Of a DNA stretch of 64,000 bases, positions 1-16,511 are shown one piece after another. Source of the DNA: Eulemur rufifrons (Eukaryota > Chordata > Mammalia > Primates > Lemuridae). The DNA is taken from the NCBI RefSeq assembly GCF_041146395.1, contig NC_091008.1:6647501-6711500 (forward strand). The letters are read 5' to 3'. The number at the start of each line of letters is the position of its first letter. The first letter of the stretch is position 1. A program made the position numbers and the translations under genes. The notes below the pieces were generated by a model. That model was not told the DNA's origin, searched no databases, and saw nothing but the letters and a program-made list of their open reading frames with translations.

Positions 1-336
1 CGACCTTGTAGACGCGTCTTATTTATCTTAACATTGTATCGTCACTTTATTCTCATTACTTTATTGTTCTTAACATACCCCTCTCTATAAATGTATTTTT
101 TTTTAATTTGGATTACTTCATTGCAGTGTTTTTGTTTTTTTTTTTTTACAAATTGTAAAATATTGGAAAAAAATTTAAATGTCTATAACGATGACATAGT
201 TCAGTGGGATCCAGTTCTTTAATAATTAGAATATCATGTAGTTTCCAGAATGATCTTATATAAGTATGAATGTTATTTAAGGATGTGCATGTCCTATAAT
301 ACATAAACATTACTAAACATAAAAAGAAAATCTTTA

Positions 337-652
337 GGCTGGGCACGGTGGCTCACGCCTGTAATCCTAGCACTCTGAGAGACCAAGGCGGGTGGATTGT
401 TTGAGCTCAGGAGTTTGAGACCTGAGCCTGAGCAAGAGCGAGACCCCGGCTCTACTAAAAATAGAAAGAAATTATATGGACAACTAAAAATATATAGAAA
501 AAATTACCCAGGCATGGTGGCACATGCCTGTAGTCCCAGCTACTCGGGAGGCTGAGGCAGGAGGATCACTTGAGCCCAGAAGTTTGAGGTTGCTGTGAGC
601 GAGGCTGATGCCACGGCACTCTAGCCCGGACAACAGAGTGAGACTCTGCCTC

Positions 653-675
<23 letters not shown>
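337..675 (+). mobile_element. lemur-type Alu
   Basis: Full-length dimeric Alu beginning GGCTGGGCACGGTGG, with a poly(A) tail, flanked by AAAATCTTTA at 327-336 and 676-685. Confidence 0.95.
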
Positions 676-683
<8 letters not shown>

Positions 684-1089
684 TAGTCTATGTGTAAGAA
701 TGCTGAAAAATGTATAATTTCTTGAGATATGAACAACAACTTTTATAGTTTGGAAAGGAAAATTAATATTAGTATATTTTTGTTTGGTTTAAATAAACTC
801 ATCATTGGAGTTGTGATAAATTTTACTTCTAGACTACATGAAAATTTTTAATCATGAGAACATTACTCTTGCTCTTAGAAAATAATAAATGTATTTTATA
901 TATTTTATTTCCTTGGCATATCCAGGAGGATCCTTGGCCACCAGGCCCCAATAGCCATTCCTTTGACAACCCCCTAGACAATAAATATAACATACTACAT
1001 CATGCTATACAAAGGTTTGCAAGCCCAAATCCCTCTTCATGAGCAAAAATTACAGGTCCAGTTGACAATGTAACTAAGTTTGCTCGTTT

Positions 1090-1450
1090 GACTGTGAAAA
1101 ATGATTATCTAATATGGACAACACACTGTGCCAAGCTCTGGGGAGTCAGGTTTAGAATAGATCCAGGCATGATCTCTGCAACTAGGGATTTACAGTCAAA
1201 CAGGGAAGACAGAGACAAACAAATAAATGTATAATTAGATATTATAGTAAGTGCAATGAATGAAAAGAAATAGATTCTGAGAGTGAAAATAGCGGAAAGG
1301 ACCCTATTTAACAGGCAAGAAAGAGGTGACAGATGTCACAGAAGCCTTCTCCGATTGACAGCTGAGTCGTGACCTGGGAGAGGGCTAGGGATCTTTCCAG
1401 AAGAAACAGCAGCATGTGGCAAGGTCCTGAGGTTGGAACAAGCTTGAGCC
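1090..1450 (-). mobile_element. L2 fragment, antisense
   Basis: 'CACTGTGCCAAGCTCTGGGG', 'GACAGAGACAAACAAATAAA', 'AGCATGTGGCAAGGTCCTGA' is the reverse complement of the LINE2 3' region. Confidence 0.75.
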
Positions 1451-1759
1451 ACTTCAATAGTTGAGATCTTGGAATATCTTTGTCTCCTTGTCTTGAATTA
1501 TCCAAATTCTTTGGCTATGGCTACGCTTCTCATTCTTTATAGACAGTCTCACCAATCGACATGGTTTTGTTCATCGTTTTTTTTTTTTTTCCTCTTTTTG
1601 GGAGAAATAGCTAATCAAGGCAAGTATACTAATGAATGTGATACAATCACGAATAAAAAACTAAAGTAAGGGAAGTTAGAGGCTATAAAATCGTCTACCT
1701 AGAAGAGATACCCAACTCCCTAACTTTACACTTAAGAAACAAAGAAATTAAGTGACTCG

Positions 1760-2098
1760 CGTGGGCATCGATTTGTAGAGATAATCGAGTGAAGACGAGA
1801 TCATGTTCAGTTAGGGTCCACCTTATGACCGATGGCCTCATAAGAAGAGACAGAGCGAGAGACACAGGGAAAACACCCGTGATGACGGAGCCAGAGGATG
1901 GAGTGACATGACCATCAGCCAAAGCAACACCGGGAAGCTCAGAGAACGGGATGGAACAGATTCTCTTGGAAGGCTTAGATCTTCCGACACCTTCATTTGG
2001 TACTTCCAGCCTCCAGAACTGGGAGAGAATAAATTTGTGTTATTTTAAACATCGAGCTCGAGTTAATTTGCTACAGTAGCCCTGGGAAACTAACACAG
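1760..2098 (+). mobile_element. MLT1-like MaLR LTR, 3' part
   Basis: 'TTATGACCGATGGCCTCATA', 'CAGCCTCCAGAACTGGGAGA', AATAAA at 2028 and 'AGCCCTGGGAAACTAACAC' match the 3' half of an MLT1-type LTR, diverged. Confidence 0.75.
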
Positions 2099-2099
2099 A

Positions 2100-4790
2100 C
2101 TCCTTTCCTTTCTTCCCGCCTTTTTCAAGTCTCATCCATTCTTTTAACCCTTTTCTTCCCATGCTCCACCCAACTCCCATCCTACGTCCTCAGCCTCTGC
2201 TTTGCGTGGCCATTTGGTGGGACTTGCCTGTAGCATCGTGGTGCTCAACCCAGGGTGATTTTACCCCCCAAACGGGACATTTACCAGTGTGTGGTTGGGT
2301 GACATGCTCTAGCACACACTTCCATGATGCCTATGGAATGCGGGAAGTGTGTTTGACTGGGCAAGGATGAGAAATGATTCCCTAAGTAGCATGGAAATAG
2401 TTGTTCCATTTTGTTCTATTTCAGAGTGATGAAGTTCTTTAAGAATCACTCTAGTGTAGAAAATATAAAATTATGTTTCCCTTTACGCCAGTGGTATACG
2501 GTCCCTTCTCATGCAAAATTCCATTTTCATGTCAACACGCATTTAGACTCTTTAATCTGGAACTAAGTTTGCAAATTTCTGGCACAAAGCAGTTTCCTTT
2601 TTAGTGCCCTGCCGTCTCCGTGATACCTGCTTGATTTTATTACACTCACGGTTCAGACATGTGTTTCTGTTCTTGTTTCCTGTCTCTACTCGCTCTACCC
2701 CTTCCCATTACTAGTTCTACTAAATTTGGCAAACTCGATCTGCCAAAATTCTAAAACGTTTTAAGGAAACCATAACTAACAGAAAACACGTAGGTGACTT
2801 TTTTTCCCCCCTCCAAGTATTCCATAGGCTGAAACTGAGTCTAAACAAATCTACTTTTACTTGAGTATTTGGATAAATACCTTCTCATTCCAATGAGTCC
2901 CCTAACCTACCTTAACACCTTGTCATTGTCATCTTTCAAGTCAGAAGCACTTGCTATGCAGAACGTATTTCGCCAAAGTTTCTGGGTCAATTGGAATCTT
3001 TGTCTCTTTGTAGCAATTTTTGTTTGACCTGACTGAGAAAGTTTAAAGCTAAGAGTGGGCATTACAGGTGGTCACGTGAGTCCTGCCTTAGATGGAAGAC
3101 GACATTGGTTAGCAAGTGTGACTGGTGAACTGGGAGAAAGTAAAAATGATGGTGACGTATGTTCTGTTTTGTCACTGGTGTATTGCGTACATTTGGGGAA
3201 TCCGATTCATCCCTCAGTGGAATGATCATCGTCTCATGCTTAAAATTGAGAAGATACAAATGCCAACAGGTCCGTAGCCCACCGTTTATTATACCTGGAC
3301 CTCATCGTACCTCCTGTGCAGGTGGGATGGTTCACCTTCAGCTCAGCTCTTAAAGCTGAAGCACAGAAGGGTTAGTTTGGGACAAAGATCTCTCCGCACC
3401 TGGAGTAAAACACACCCAGACTCAGCAGTCACAATGGAATACGGTTGGAATTTGGAAGAACGGGAATATCCTACCTCACCTGACCGTAAAGTTGAAAACA
3501 CTGGTTTCCAAGCTGTCCAATTGTCCCTTCCAATGTCAAGTCGTCACATCGTCAAATGCCAAAGTGAGTTTTCTAGGAACAAGGGGAGATCTGTTTCATT
3601 TTGGAGACAAGAATTAAATAGTCTGGGTGGGGACTTCAGAGCAACTTTTTTTTTTGTTTTGAATGAATATGACATAGTTTGAAGCCAAAATGCCACCCTC
3701 AAGACTAGTAACACTATCGCAGTCATCACTGTAGTGGTTTCCCTGCCGCAGGGAGACACCAGGACTCCAAATCCGTGCAGGTGGACTCAGTGTCGAAACA
3801 ATACATAGCAAAGAAAGGAAACTGCAGCTCAGGCATGTGAGAGCGACAAAACATACACAGCCCAGGAAATTCTGCTCACTCTGTGAATTTAAGCAACAGG
3901 TTGTCAATCCTCCAAATACGTATTGATGACCATATGTCATCAAATCAAAGACACTGACAACTGTGACAAATCATTTTTTTAAATGTAACTAAGGAAAAAA
4001 AGAAAAACACTCTCAATCAAATATAAGATCATTTAAGTAAAAAAAAAAAAAAAGAAAAGAAAAATTGGTGCTGACTGAATTACAGCAGAATGTTTTCTGG
4101 CTACATTGTGTGTGAGGCATTTCAATTTCAGTTGTGTTAAAATGTGAAATATGGGCATTTTAAAATGCAAGAAATCTAGTAGGTCTATCTTTTTCTTTTG
4201 AGTTTTATTGCATAAAAATGTGCTAAGAAACTTTTTTATTTCTCCTCTACCCAGCCCTTCTTGTGAGGCTTGGAATACTCTGAACCTTGAAAAACGAAAG
4301 GGAGAATTAAGTGATGTTGTTCATCAAGGTGGAAGAGACAGAAACTCTCTTGGCATCATTCTGAATGGAGTTTGTTTTGAAATTCAGGTTGGTCTCAATG
4401 AGCTATTTGCTCCTGGTATTAAATCAATGATCAGACCATTTTGAAAGATTATGTTTGCTAGAGTGGAGCCTATTGCTTGGTATGGTACGATCTGGCCAAC
4501 TATTTAACATTTTAACTTCTAAGATTTACCATGTAAACTAGTCAAGAGGAAGAGAAAGTATGAGAAAACTAGTAGGTGGATTTGCTCTAGCTGACAGGTG
4601 ATCAGATCACTCACAGAGATAGATTATTACGAACAATCATAAAAATAAGGCATTCATAACGGCCAATTGTAAGCTGCCAGAGAAATCCGTGGGTGTAAGA
4701 ACTGACTCCACAGATGCCTTTGGATGCTCCACCCATCCTTCTCCGATATGATTTCACAATCCCCACTCCCACCACGATGCCGATGTCGAG
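2100..4790. other. no gene recognised
   Basis: Unique-looking sequence; the open frames here (up to 109 codons on the minus strand at 3614-3943) show no known domain and overlap others in opposite frames. Confidence 0.6.
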
Positions 4791-4794
4791 ACTA

Positions 4795-5140
4795 TCGTGT
4801 TCTTTAAGGCATATTATGCTGCTATAACAAACAGATTCCACATTCCAGTGGTTTAACAACATAGAAGTCTGTTTCCTGCTCATGAAGCAGTCTACAGCAC
4901 ATGTCCCTGGCTGCAGTCTCCCCTGGACCTCTCTCCGCCAGGAACTCATGGTCCCAGGCCACATGTACAGGTCCTCGGAGCCTCGTCCACTAATCTGGAA
5001 GCTGGGGAAGTGGGATGGAGAATCATATGCAAGAGCTCTGTTGGACCAAACTTAGTTACATGGCCATATCTAACTGCAAAGAGAGCTGGGAAAGGAAGTG
5101 TAATTGTGTGCCTGGGAGGAAAAAATTAGATAAAGTTGTT
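4795..5140. mobile_element. unnamed mammalian interspersed repeat
   Basis: 'TTATGCTGCTATAACAAACA', 'TTCCAGTGGTTTAACAACAT', 'TTAGTTACATGGCCATATCT' and 'AACTGCAAAGAGAGCTGGGA' resemble a widespread MaLR/DNA-type repeat. Family not identified. Confidence 0.4.
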
Positions 5141-5479
5141 TCTGCCACAATGATTGGTGCTCCCACTAATAATTGTCAACTTGGACCCTGTGCCAACAGC
5201 ACTTCCCACAGTAGAATGACCATATTCCCTTTTAAGGAAGGTCTTAGGGGATGACTACTATCTACACTTCCTTTGAGGTTATTGGATTCTTTCTAATGGA
5301 GATGGGATCTCTCTTTCGTGAGTGGATTCAGGTACGAAACTTGACTGAAGGCAAGAAACAAGCAGGAGATCGTGACTTTTTACTGGGTGGCTGTCCTCAG
5401 CCTACTCCATCTCTTTACTTTGGAAAGGATATTGGCATGCACCTGACCATCGGACCCCTAAATCTTCACTGAAGTGGCA

Positions 5480-6230
<751 letters not shown>

Positions 6231-6259
6231 ATGACATTTTTACGCTAATGGAAAAAGGG

Positions 6260-7122
<863 letters not shown>

Positions 7123-7138
7123 AACAGGATCCCTGCTG

Positions 7139-7562
7139 TGTTAAAAAATACATCAATCCATGAGTGGATTAATAAAATGTGGTCCATGTACACCATGGAG
7201 TTCTACTCAGCCATAAGAAACAATGGTGATCTAGAACCTCTTGTATTTTCCTGGATAGAGCTGGAACCCATTCTACTAAGTGAAGTATCCCAAGAATGGA
7301 AAAGTAAGCACCACAGGTACTCACCATCAAATTGGTTTCATTGATCAACACCTAAGTGCACATATAGGAATAACACTTATCAGGTGTCTGGCAGATGGGG
7401 GGGGAGGGCATGGGTGCATACATACATGATGAGTGCGATGCGCACCGTCTGGGGGATGGACACGCTTGAAGCTCTGACTCGGCGGGGGGGTAGGGGGGCC
7501 AAGGGCAATATACGTAACTTAAACATTTGTACCCCCATAATATGCTGAAATAAAAAAAAAAA
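7139..7562 (+). mobile_element. L1 3' end fragment
   Basis: Covers the last ORF2 codons ('WSMYTMEFYSAIRNNGD', 'EPILLSEVSQEWK') and the whole 3' UTR, ending 'TTTGTACCCCCATAATATGC' plus a short poly(A). The 3' UTR has long G runs at 7398-7410 and 7481-7497. Strongly 5' truncated. Confidence 0.9.
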
Positions 7563-9487
<1,925 letters not shown>

Positions 9488-9599
9488 TCCCTCTGATTTC
9501 TTAATGTTGGGCTGGCTTTGGGCTACTATTTGATCCCCTTCTCTTCTCTGGCTACACCTCTCCTTTGGTGATCTGATCCAGTTTCGTAACTACAAAAGC

Positions 9600-10612
9600 C
9601 ATCTCTACACCAGTGACTCCTACATGTAAATTTCTAATCCCAATTTTGCTCTGAAAATCCAGATTCATACATATAACCTAGTACTTGACATTTGGCTATC
9701 CAAAAGACATTCTCACAATTAACTTTGTTCATTATTAAACTTCAGCTATTCCCTCACAATGCCTGCTAATCCATTTCACACCCAACAGTCCCTCAGAAAA
9801 TCCTGTTATTTCTGCCTTCAAAATACATTCAGAATCTGACCAGTGTTTATCACTCTATTGCCACAACCCTAGCCCGGGTCTCCATCACCCAGCTGCTAGA
9901 CTCGTCGATAACCTCTCAAATAATTTCCCTGTTTCTAACCTTGACCTCTGACACATCTTTTCTAGACACAGTGATCCTCTTCAAATGTAGGTCAGATCTC
10001 GTCACTTCTCAGCATCATTCAACGATTCTACATTTCACTAACCCATAAAAGCCAATACCTTACAATGGCGCAGATATGACTTAAGGCTATTTTATTCTCC
10101 GTGAATGGTGTGACGCAGACGCCCTACGGACACTGCACAATCTAGCCCCGTTTCTCTATTAGTCTTCAGACCTTCCATCCTTCCAGTCTCCCTCTTCCTC
10201 CGTTCTACTGGCCTCCTTGCTATTTCTCCAGCACTATTGGCAAGCTCCTGACTTAGGGCCTTCGCATGGCTTGATTTCTCTGCCTGGAAAGCAGTTCTTA
10301 TAGATAACCACATTGATTAAGTCTTTGCTCAAATGTCAGCTTCTCAATGAGTATCACTCTAATAACCTGATCTAAAATTGCAACCTACCCTCCACTAATT
10401 TGCACTACTGATTACCCTTCACATTCTCCTCTTTACATATTTCCATACTGTGAGTCTCGTTTATTGACCTGAACTCCGGACTCATGCATCTCCCGCTGAT
10501 ACGCCAGCTCCACCAGGGTGGAAAGGTTTGGCAATTCTGTTCGCTGTTATAGTCTAAAAGACTCAGCACAGTGTATGACATATGATAAATAAATGCCATA
10601 TGTTCATATTTT
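9600..10612 (+). mobile_element. L2 3' region, sense
   Basis: 'CTACTGGCCTCCTTGCTATT', 'TAGGGCCTTCGCATGGC', 'TCTGCCTGGAAAGCAG', 'CTTTGCTCAAATGTCAGC' and the closing 'ACACAGTGTATGACATATGA' with TAAATAAA trace LINE2 up to its 3' end. The first 300 bases are assigned with less certainty. Confidence 0.8.
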
Positions 10613-12114
10613 AATAATTTAAAATAAGCTATTTGAAAGCGTATCTTTTATGAAGTTATGAAACCTAAGTTACCACCGTGTTTCAGAAAATCAACGCAAA
10701 CTCCTCTCAAATAAACTTAACCTATATTAGGTATCTAAGTTTGATGCCATTTTTTCAGGGAAGAGTTTACTATTACAACTCTAAAAACTAAAAGGCACCC
10801 AGACTGATTATATGCACCCAAAGCAACGGGGAGCAGAATGAATGCTGACGTTGCTCCCAAGATCAGAAAGCGATGAATGAGGAGAGATCGTACCTACATT
10901 GCTCTCCTGCTCATCACTATAGGAATGCGAGAGTCATAAATGGAAAAATGGAATAAGATCGTGGAAACTGACCTACTTACTTATAGCTTAAATAGTTGCG
11001 TACTTCAATCCACCCTGGCCCTTTTAGAGTATTACTTAGTAAACTTATCTGTCCATAATTCCTTGATTTTACTCAGGGCATAATAATTTATTCCATATAC
11101 ATAATCACTGTGATGTATTCCAACTCATTGTCTTTGACATTTACTTCTAGACTGGAACATGCTCTCATCTCATGAGCTTTTGGGCAATCTAGGGCAAATC
11201 ATAGACCACCTTCCAAGTCAGATTATATTTCTACACAGAATATGCTAAATATGATGATGAGGGTTCATTCTCCATTTGTTGTGGATTCATTCACTTGAGT
11301 GCTTACAACCTTCAAAGTGTTATCCCAGGAGGCAATCAATTGTTAACTCAAATTATTTTATGGATACTAAATAATACAGTAAATGCAAAAAATAATGGTG
11401 TTATTATATAATACCAGTACCCGAATCTCAGAAAACACTGTTCAAAACATTAAAATCAATCATGTGTGTGTGCGTGTGTGTGTGTGTGTGTGTGTATACA
11501 TGGTGGGGGAGAGAGTATTAGTTCAATTCTTGGTGTTCCTCAAAATAATTAAATGGTTCACACAAAAAAATCACTAAACAAACACTTTAGGTACATTTTC
11601 TAAATCTACATATCAGTTATATTAATGCTCATCTTTTCCAGTAATAAAAGAAATACATACTCATTATGGAAAAACTACAGATTTTTGAGATGGATATCCA
11701 AATTTCATATAGTACACCAAAGTCACATGTCCGCAGTACGTTAAAAGAAATTTTTAAAGAAAAGGAAGGAAGGAAGAAAAAGAGAAGACTCTGAACTTGA
11801 AATCAAGAAAATGCTGGTATCAATCCACTTTCAGGATCTGGTCAGTGAGTTGTCTAAATAATGTTCCACTAGTCCACATACCATTTATTGTATTTGCAAT
11901 TAAGCTCAGAACTATATATAATGAGAAAGGCTGTGTTAAACATAAAAGCAATGTAACTTCCTTCAGTTTATCAAAACAATCTTCAAGTCTTAAGGTTTGA
12001 AATAGAATTCTCAATACTGAATTCTTTTTGTAATCTACTATGAAGAAAAAAAGAAATTTATAATAAGCCACTGTGAAATAATTAGAAATACACACACTGG
12101 TCTCTACCCTCAGC
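10613..12114. other. no gene recognised
   Basis: AT-rich, with only the GT microsatellite at 11463 and an AAGG stretch near 11762. Confidence 0.6.
11463..11496. repeat. (GT)n microsatellite
   Basis: About 16 GT units with one GC interruption. Confidence 0.95.
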
Positions 12115-13235
12115 TCTTTATCATTTCTTGAGTGACAACGGTGCTTGGCGAATCTTCTAATCCAGTGTTTGGTCTCTGACCCCAGTTTCTTTTTTTTTTT
12201 TTTTTTTTTTTTGAGACAGAGTCTCACTTTGTTGCCCAGGCTAGAGTGAGTGCCGTGGCGTCAGCCTCGCTCACAGCAACCTCAAACTCCTGGGCTCAAG
12301 CGATCCTACTGCCTCAGCCTCCCAAGTAGCTGGGACTACAGGCATGCGCCACTATGCCCGGCTAATTTTTTTTTTTTTATATAGATTTTTAGTTGTCCAT
12401 ATAATGTCTTTCTATTTTTAGTAGAGACGGGGTCTCGCTCAGGCTGGTCTCGAACTCCTGACCTTGAGCGATCCACCCGCCTCGGCCTCCCAGAGTTGAC
12501 CCCAGTTTCTGACACAGAGATTCCACGTCCCTTGGAATTTCCTGGGTGACAGGAGCCTTTCTTTGCTCCAATGAGGTGACTCTTGGTGGCCCGCTGGATG
12601 GCGGGTGGTCACCAGAGAAAGGCCAAGCCAGGATTATGAGCTTGGAGCTTTCAGCCCTACCCACTCCCCCTTTCTCTAGAGAGGGGAGAGGAGCAGCAAA
12701 TGGAATTAATAATCAATCATGTCTACATGATGAAGCCCCCGTAATAAAATTCCTGAACTACAGAGTGTGAGGAGCTCCTGGGTGGGTGAGCACATCTGTG
12801 AGCCAGGAGGGAGGACTCACCCCAATTCCACGGGGACCCTTCCCTCTAGACACCTCTTCACCTGGCTGTTTATCTCCACCATTGAATATCAATATATCCT
12901 TCATTAATAAACCAGTGAATAAAGTGTTTTCCCGAGTCGCGAAAGTTCTATCCATCACACCCGAGGAGGGGGCGTGGGAACCCCAATATAGAGCCAGGTG
13001 GTCGGAAGCACACGTGGTAACCAGTGCTTGCGCCTGGCATCTCAAGTGGGGAGCGGTTTTGGGGAACTGAGCCCTCAACCTGTGTGGGATCGAATGCTAA
13101 CTCCAGTACGACAGTGTCCAAACGGAATCAGAGGACACCCAGCTGTTGTCTGTTGGAAATTCTGCCAGAGAATTGCTTGATGAGTGGGTAAAAAAAAAAA
13201 AAAAAAACCCACACATCTGGTGTCAGAGTGTAGAG
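12115..13235 (+). mobile_element. LTR-like interspersed repeat, split by an Alu
   Basis: The text 12115-12190 and 12497-13235 contains 'GGTGACTCTTGGTGGCCCGC', 'ACATGATGAAGCCCCCGTAA', AATAAA-type signals near 12905-12920, 'GAGCCCTCAACCTGTGTGGG' and 'CCACACATCTGGTGTCAGAG'. I recognise this as a common mammalian repeat with LTR-like layout but cannot name it. The 5'-truncated Alu at 12191 interrupts it. An A18 run at 13190 replaces a short stretch near its end. Confidence 0.55.
12191..12496 (-). mobile_element. 5'-truncated lemur-type Alu
   Basis: Antisense Alu stopping at 'CGGCCTCCCAGAGT', so about 40 bases of its 5' end are missing, yet it is flanked by a perfect TGACCCCAGTTTCT at 12177-12190 and 12497-12510. 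It was therefore truncated on insertion, into the LTR-like element around it. Confidence 0.93.
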
Positions 13236-14164
13236 TGGCCATGTGAGCGTACAGAGGAGAAAAACCAGTTTAATTGTTCCGATATCCTTATACCCCATGG
13301 CTGAAAAACCAATCTGTGTCCTTTTTGTATTAAGGAAAGGGGAGAAAAGACCACAAGTGAGTTTTAGGATTTTATATGCTATTTTGGTCTGGTTGCAGAA
13401 CACTTACAAAACCGGGTTTAATTTTATTTCTTTAATAAATTCTTTCTCTCAAAACACACAATTAAAATTAATAAGAAAGGCAATATAACCTTAAATGAGA
13501 GCTTATATACCACATTCCTTACAACAGCTGCTTTTATTTCATTTTAAATTAGCCGAGCTTTATGTAGAGTCTTTGTAGCTGACCTTATAGAACTGCAATC
13601 CTAGGAGCCCCAAAGCACATGTTTCTGATTTTGTGTATCTGAAATAACATTTCTTATAATATTCAAAAAAAAATGAGGCTGCATTGTGCCTGAGAGGAAA
13701 AAAAATCCATGCATCCTTTAAAATATCATTGAAATAAATATGAATGTTATTCATTGAGGGCACAGAAAACTATGGACTTTATCTTACTCTTGCCTAATCT
13801 ACCATTCTACTTTCTAGAGAGCCCTAGTCAGAAAAATAAAAATAGAGCCCACAACTTTGACATCTAAAATGGACAATGTAAGCATGGTTTAAAAAAAAAA
13901 AAAAAAGCCACCCTCTTAAATTATATTCCCAGTGAAATTTTATGTTTATGAGTAATAACTTTCTTCTATGGAGCTCACAACATCTTACATACACTAATTG
14001 TTGAATCTTTTCAACATCCTTAAGAAATAGCATATAAAATAGCATATAAAATCCTAAAACTCCAGCTGGTCAAGACATAGATGAAAACAAAGTCATACTC
14101 CATTATTTAGCATGAAAAAGGAAATCTAATGAATTGTTGCACGAAAATTGTTAATCAGCTATTC

Positions 14165-14361
14165 TTTTTTAAATTAAAGATGTTTTTTAATTTATTTTTT
14201 AATTTCAGAATATTATGGGGGTACAAATGCTTTCGTTACATATATTGCCTCTGCCTGAGTCATAGTACAAGCGTGTTCATCCCCCAGACAGTTCACACCA
14301 CACCCATTAGGTGTGAATTTACCCATCCCCTCCTCCCTCTCCCACCTGCCCAACTTAATTA
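14165..14361 (-). mobile_element. L1 3' end fragment, antisense
   Basis: The plus strand starts with a T-rich tail, then 'AATATTATGGGGGTACAAATG' and runs to 'CCCACCTGCCCAACTT', the reverse complement of the lemur L1 3' UTR. Near-repeats of 'TTAA..CTATTCT' flank it and are probably the target duplication. Confidence 0.85.
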
Positions 14362-14901
14362 ACTATTCTGTTGAGAATCAAACAAGAGGAAATTGGTTTA
14401 AAAAAAAACACTTGAAAGATAAAAAAAAAATAGAGGAAATTGGTTTAAAATGTTCTTAAATTACAATAGAGGAACTACAAGATAGCAATAGGAAAGACGT
14501 TCACACGGTCAGAGTCAAAACGAGGCAGGATTAGGCTGCTAGCCTGCAGCCTGCATGACAACAGTCTAACATAAGATGACCAGCAAGGTTTGGGGTCGTG
14601 GAGGGGCACAAAACACCATATGACCTTCTGTATCACCTCTTCCCACTTAAGGACATTCAGGCACTTTTATATCTGAATTATTCTTCCAGCACAATCTCAA
14701 ATCTCAGAGCAGCATTTTCCCTGCGAAAATGTGTTTATTCTGGGCAGGAACCAGAGCTCTATGATAGGGTACAATAGCATCTTGTGGATCATTATTCTTC
14801 TTTCGGAAGAGAATAAAGATAAATTTCAGGTGTCACTTTTACACGGTTTAAACCAGGAGGAAAGTAATAACGTCCCTTTCAATCTCTTCCAAACTCAATG
14901 A

Positions 14902-14956
14902 ATTCCATTGAGCGAAAATTCCATTGAGTGAAAATTCCATCCAGTGAAAATTCCAT
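14902..14956 (+). repeat. 16-bp short tandem repeat (3.4 units)
   Basis: ATTCCATTGAGCGAAA, ATTCCATTGAGTGAAA, ATTCCATCCAGTGAAA and a final ATTCCAT. An overlapping inverted repeat CTCAATG-AATTC-CATTGAG lies at 14894-14912. Confidence 0.9.
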
Positions 14957-15789
14957 AAAGGCAGTTTCTGGATCAATATAAGAAAAAGAGGACTATCATG
15001 AACAGTCTTCTCAAAAGGACGCTGTCTAAGTGATTACTGGCCAAATAGGTGATCCAACTAAGTTGGCCCTATGGTGTTTTAGGAACCTACAAATTTAAAT
15101 TTTAACATATTTATTGTCTCTCCTACACACTAAGTGAGCAACTATGGCTCGGAATGCTGGAGGATTTACTCATCTTTTTCATTACTCTCTCTATGGTTTC
15201 CCAAAATAGGGTGTGATTTGCAAAAATGGTTTAGGGTACTACGCATTGACATTCATTGATTTAATACCGTTTAGTTATATAATTTTTCACAGCTGCAAAT
15301 TGAAATTTTTTATTTATTTTAGAGACATTGGTGGAACGAATGGGATTTACAGCCTGGAGGAAAAAGTGTTGTGATCTAATACCAATCTGCCTCTCAACAT
15401 TCCAAAACGTATCAAAGCGGCGGTCTGTGGACATTTTCAAAGTTTCTGAGTTTCAAGCCTAATAATCTCACATTTGGTGGAGACCATTAATGACAAACAT
15501 ACTGTGATTTATGGAGAATGTAATCTTAATATTGAACACTGAGAATGTGGTCTTTATTTGATTATATTCGAACTCATTCAATTTCTCGCCTTGCCCAAGA
15601 CCTCCCTTCTGAAAAGGAATACAAGATAATAGGAAAGTTAAGATAAATAGACCAGAAATGAAATCAACATGTTTGAGTTTATGTATTTAAAAATATTTCT
15701 GATCAAAGATAATATCAGGTGACTCAATAACCTATGAGGGATGATAACATAGAATCACTCTATCTCTTATTTCGCTCTGGTTATCTTTC

Positions 15790-16097
15790 CAGGACCAAAG
15801 CATCCAAGTTTAACTGCTGAACAGTTTCCAGAGATCAAGACAAAGCCAAACTCTTTGCCACGGTCTATAGACACATCACGTTCTGGCTTCCACCTACCCC
15901 CCAGCCCTTCACCTCCCACTGTTTCCACTCTCCTCTAACAAACGCAACCTGAGTTTCAGCCTCCCAGTGGTTCCCTAAACCTGTTGTTCCTTAATCCTGA
16001 TCCTCCACACCTGTGTCCTTAATGAAGCTTTGCTTCAGCCTGGAAAGTTCTCTGAAATTTCCTTCTCACCGAGTGAATTCTTACTTATTCAAAATAT
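15790..16097 (+). mobile_element. L2 fragment, sense
   Basis: 'TCTGGCTTCCACCTACCCCC', 'CTTCAGCCTGGAAAGTTCTC' and 'ATGTCTCCTCCAC' match LINE2 just before its 3' end; it is cut by the L1 at 16098. Confidence 0.65.
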
Positions 16098-16511
16098 GTC
16101 TCCTCCACAAACAAGAGTGGATTAATACAATATGGTATATGTCTACCATGGAGTATTATGCACCCATAAAAAAAAATGTGAACAACAACCTTTTGTAACA
16201 GCCTGGATGGAACTGGAGACCATCCTCCTAAGTGAAGTATCACAAGAATGGAAAAACGAATACCATATGTACTCACTATTAAATTAGAACTAAATGATAA
16301 ACTCTCATGTGTATGCATAGTAAGAAAATTCAACGGAAATCAAGCAGGTGGCAGGGGAGGGGATGGGTAAAGTCACACATAACGGGTACAATGCATATTA
16401 TCAGGGTGATGGACACACTTATAACTTTGACTCCAACTGTACAAAAGTAATTCATGTAACCAAAACATTTGTATTCCTGTAATATTCTGAAATAAAAATA
16501 AATCAATCAAT
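16098..16511 (+). mobile_element. L1 3' end fragment
   Basis: Starts in the ORF2 C-terminus ('GAGTGGATTAATACAATATG'), passes the stop and 3' UTR and ends 'TTTGTATTCCTGTAATATTC' with an AATAAATCAATC tail. It interrupts an L2 on its left and abuts an older L1 on its right. Confidence 0.85.

Larger units (their letters stand above)
13236..15789. other. no gene recognised
   Basis: Apart from the antisense L1 end (14165-14361) and the 16-bp tandem repeat this is plain AT-rich sequence. 'GAGGAAATTGGTTTAAAA' occurs twice within 14388-14449. Confidence 0.6.

Noticed and set aside
4208..4444. 78-codon plus-strand frame
   Set aside because: No domain recognised and no exon borders; weak evidence for coding.
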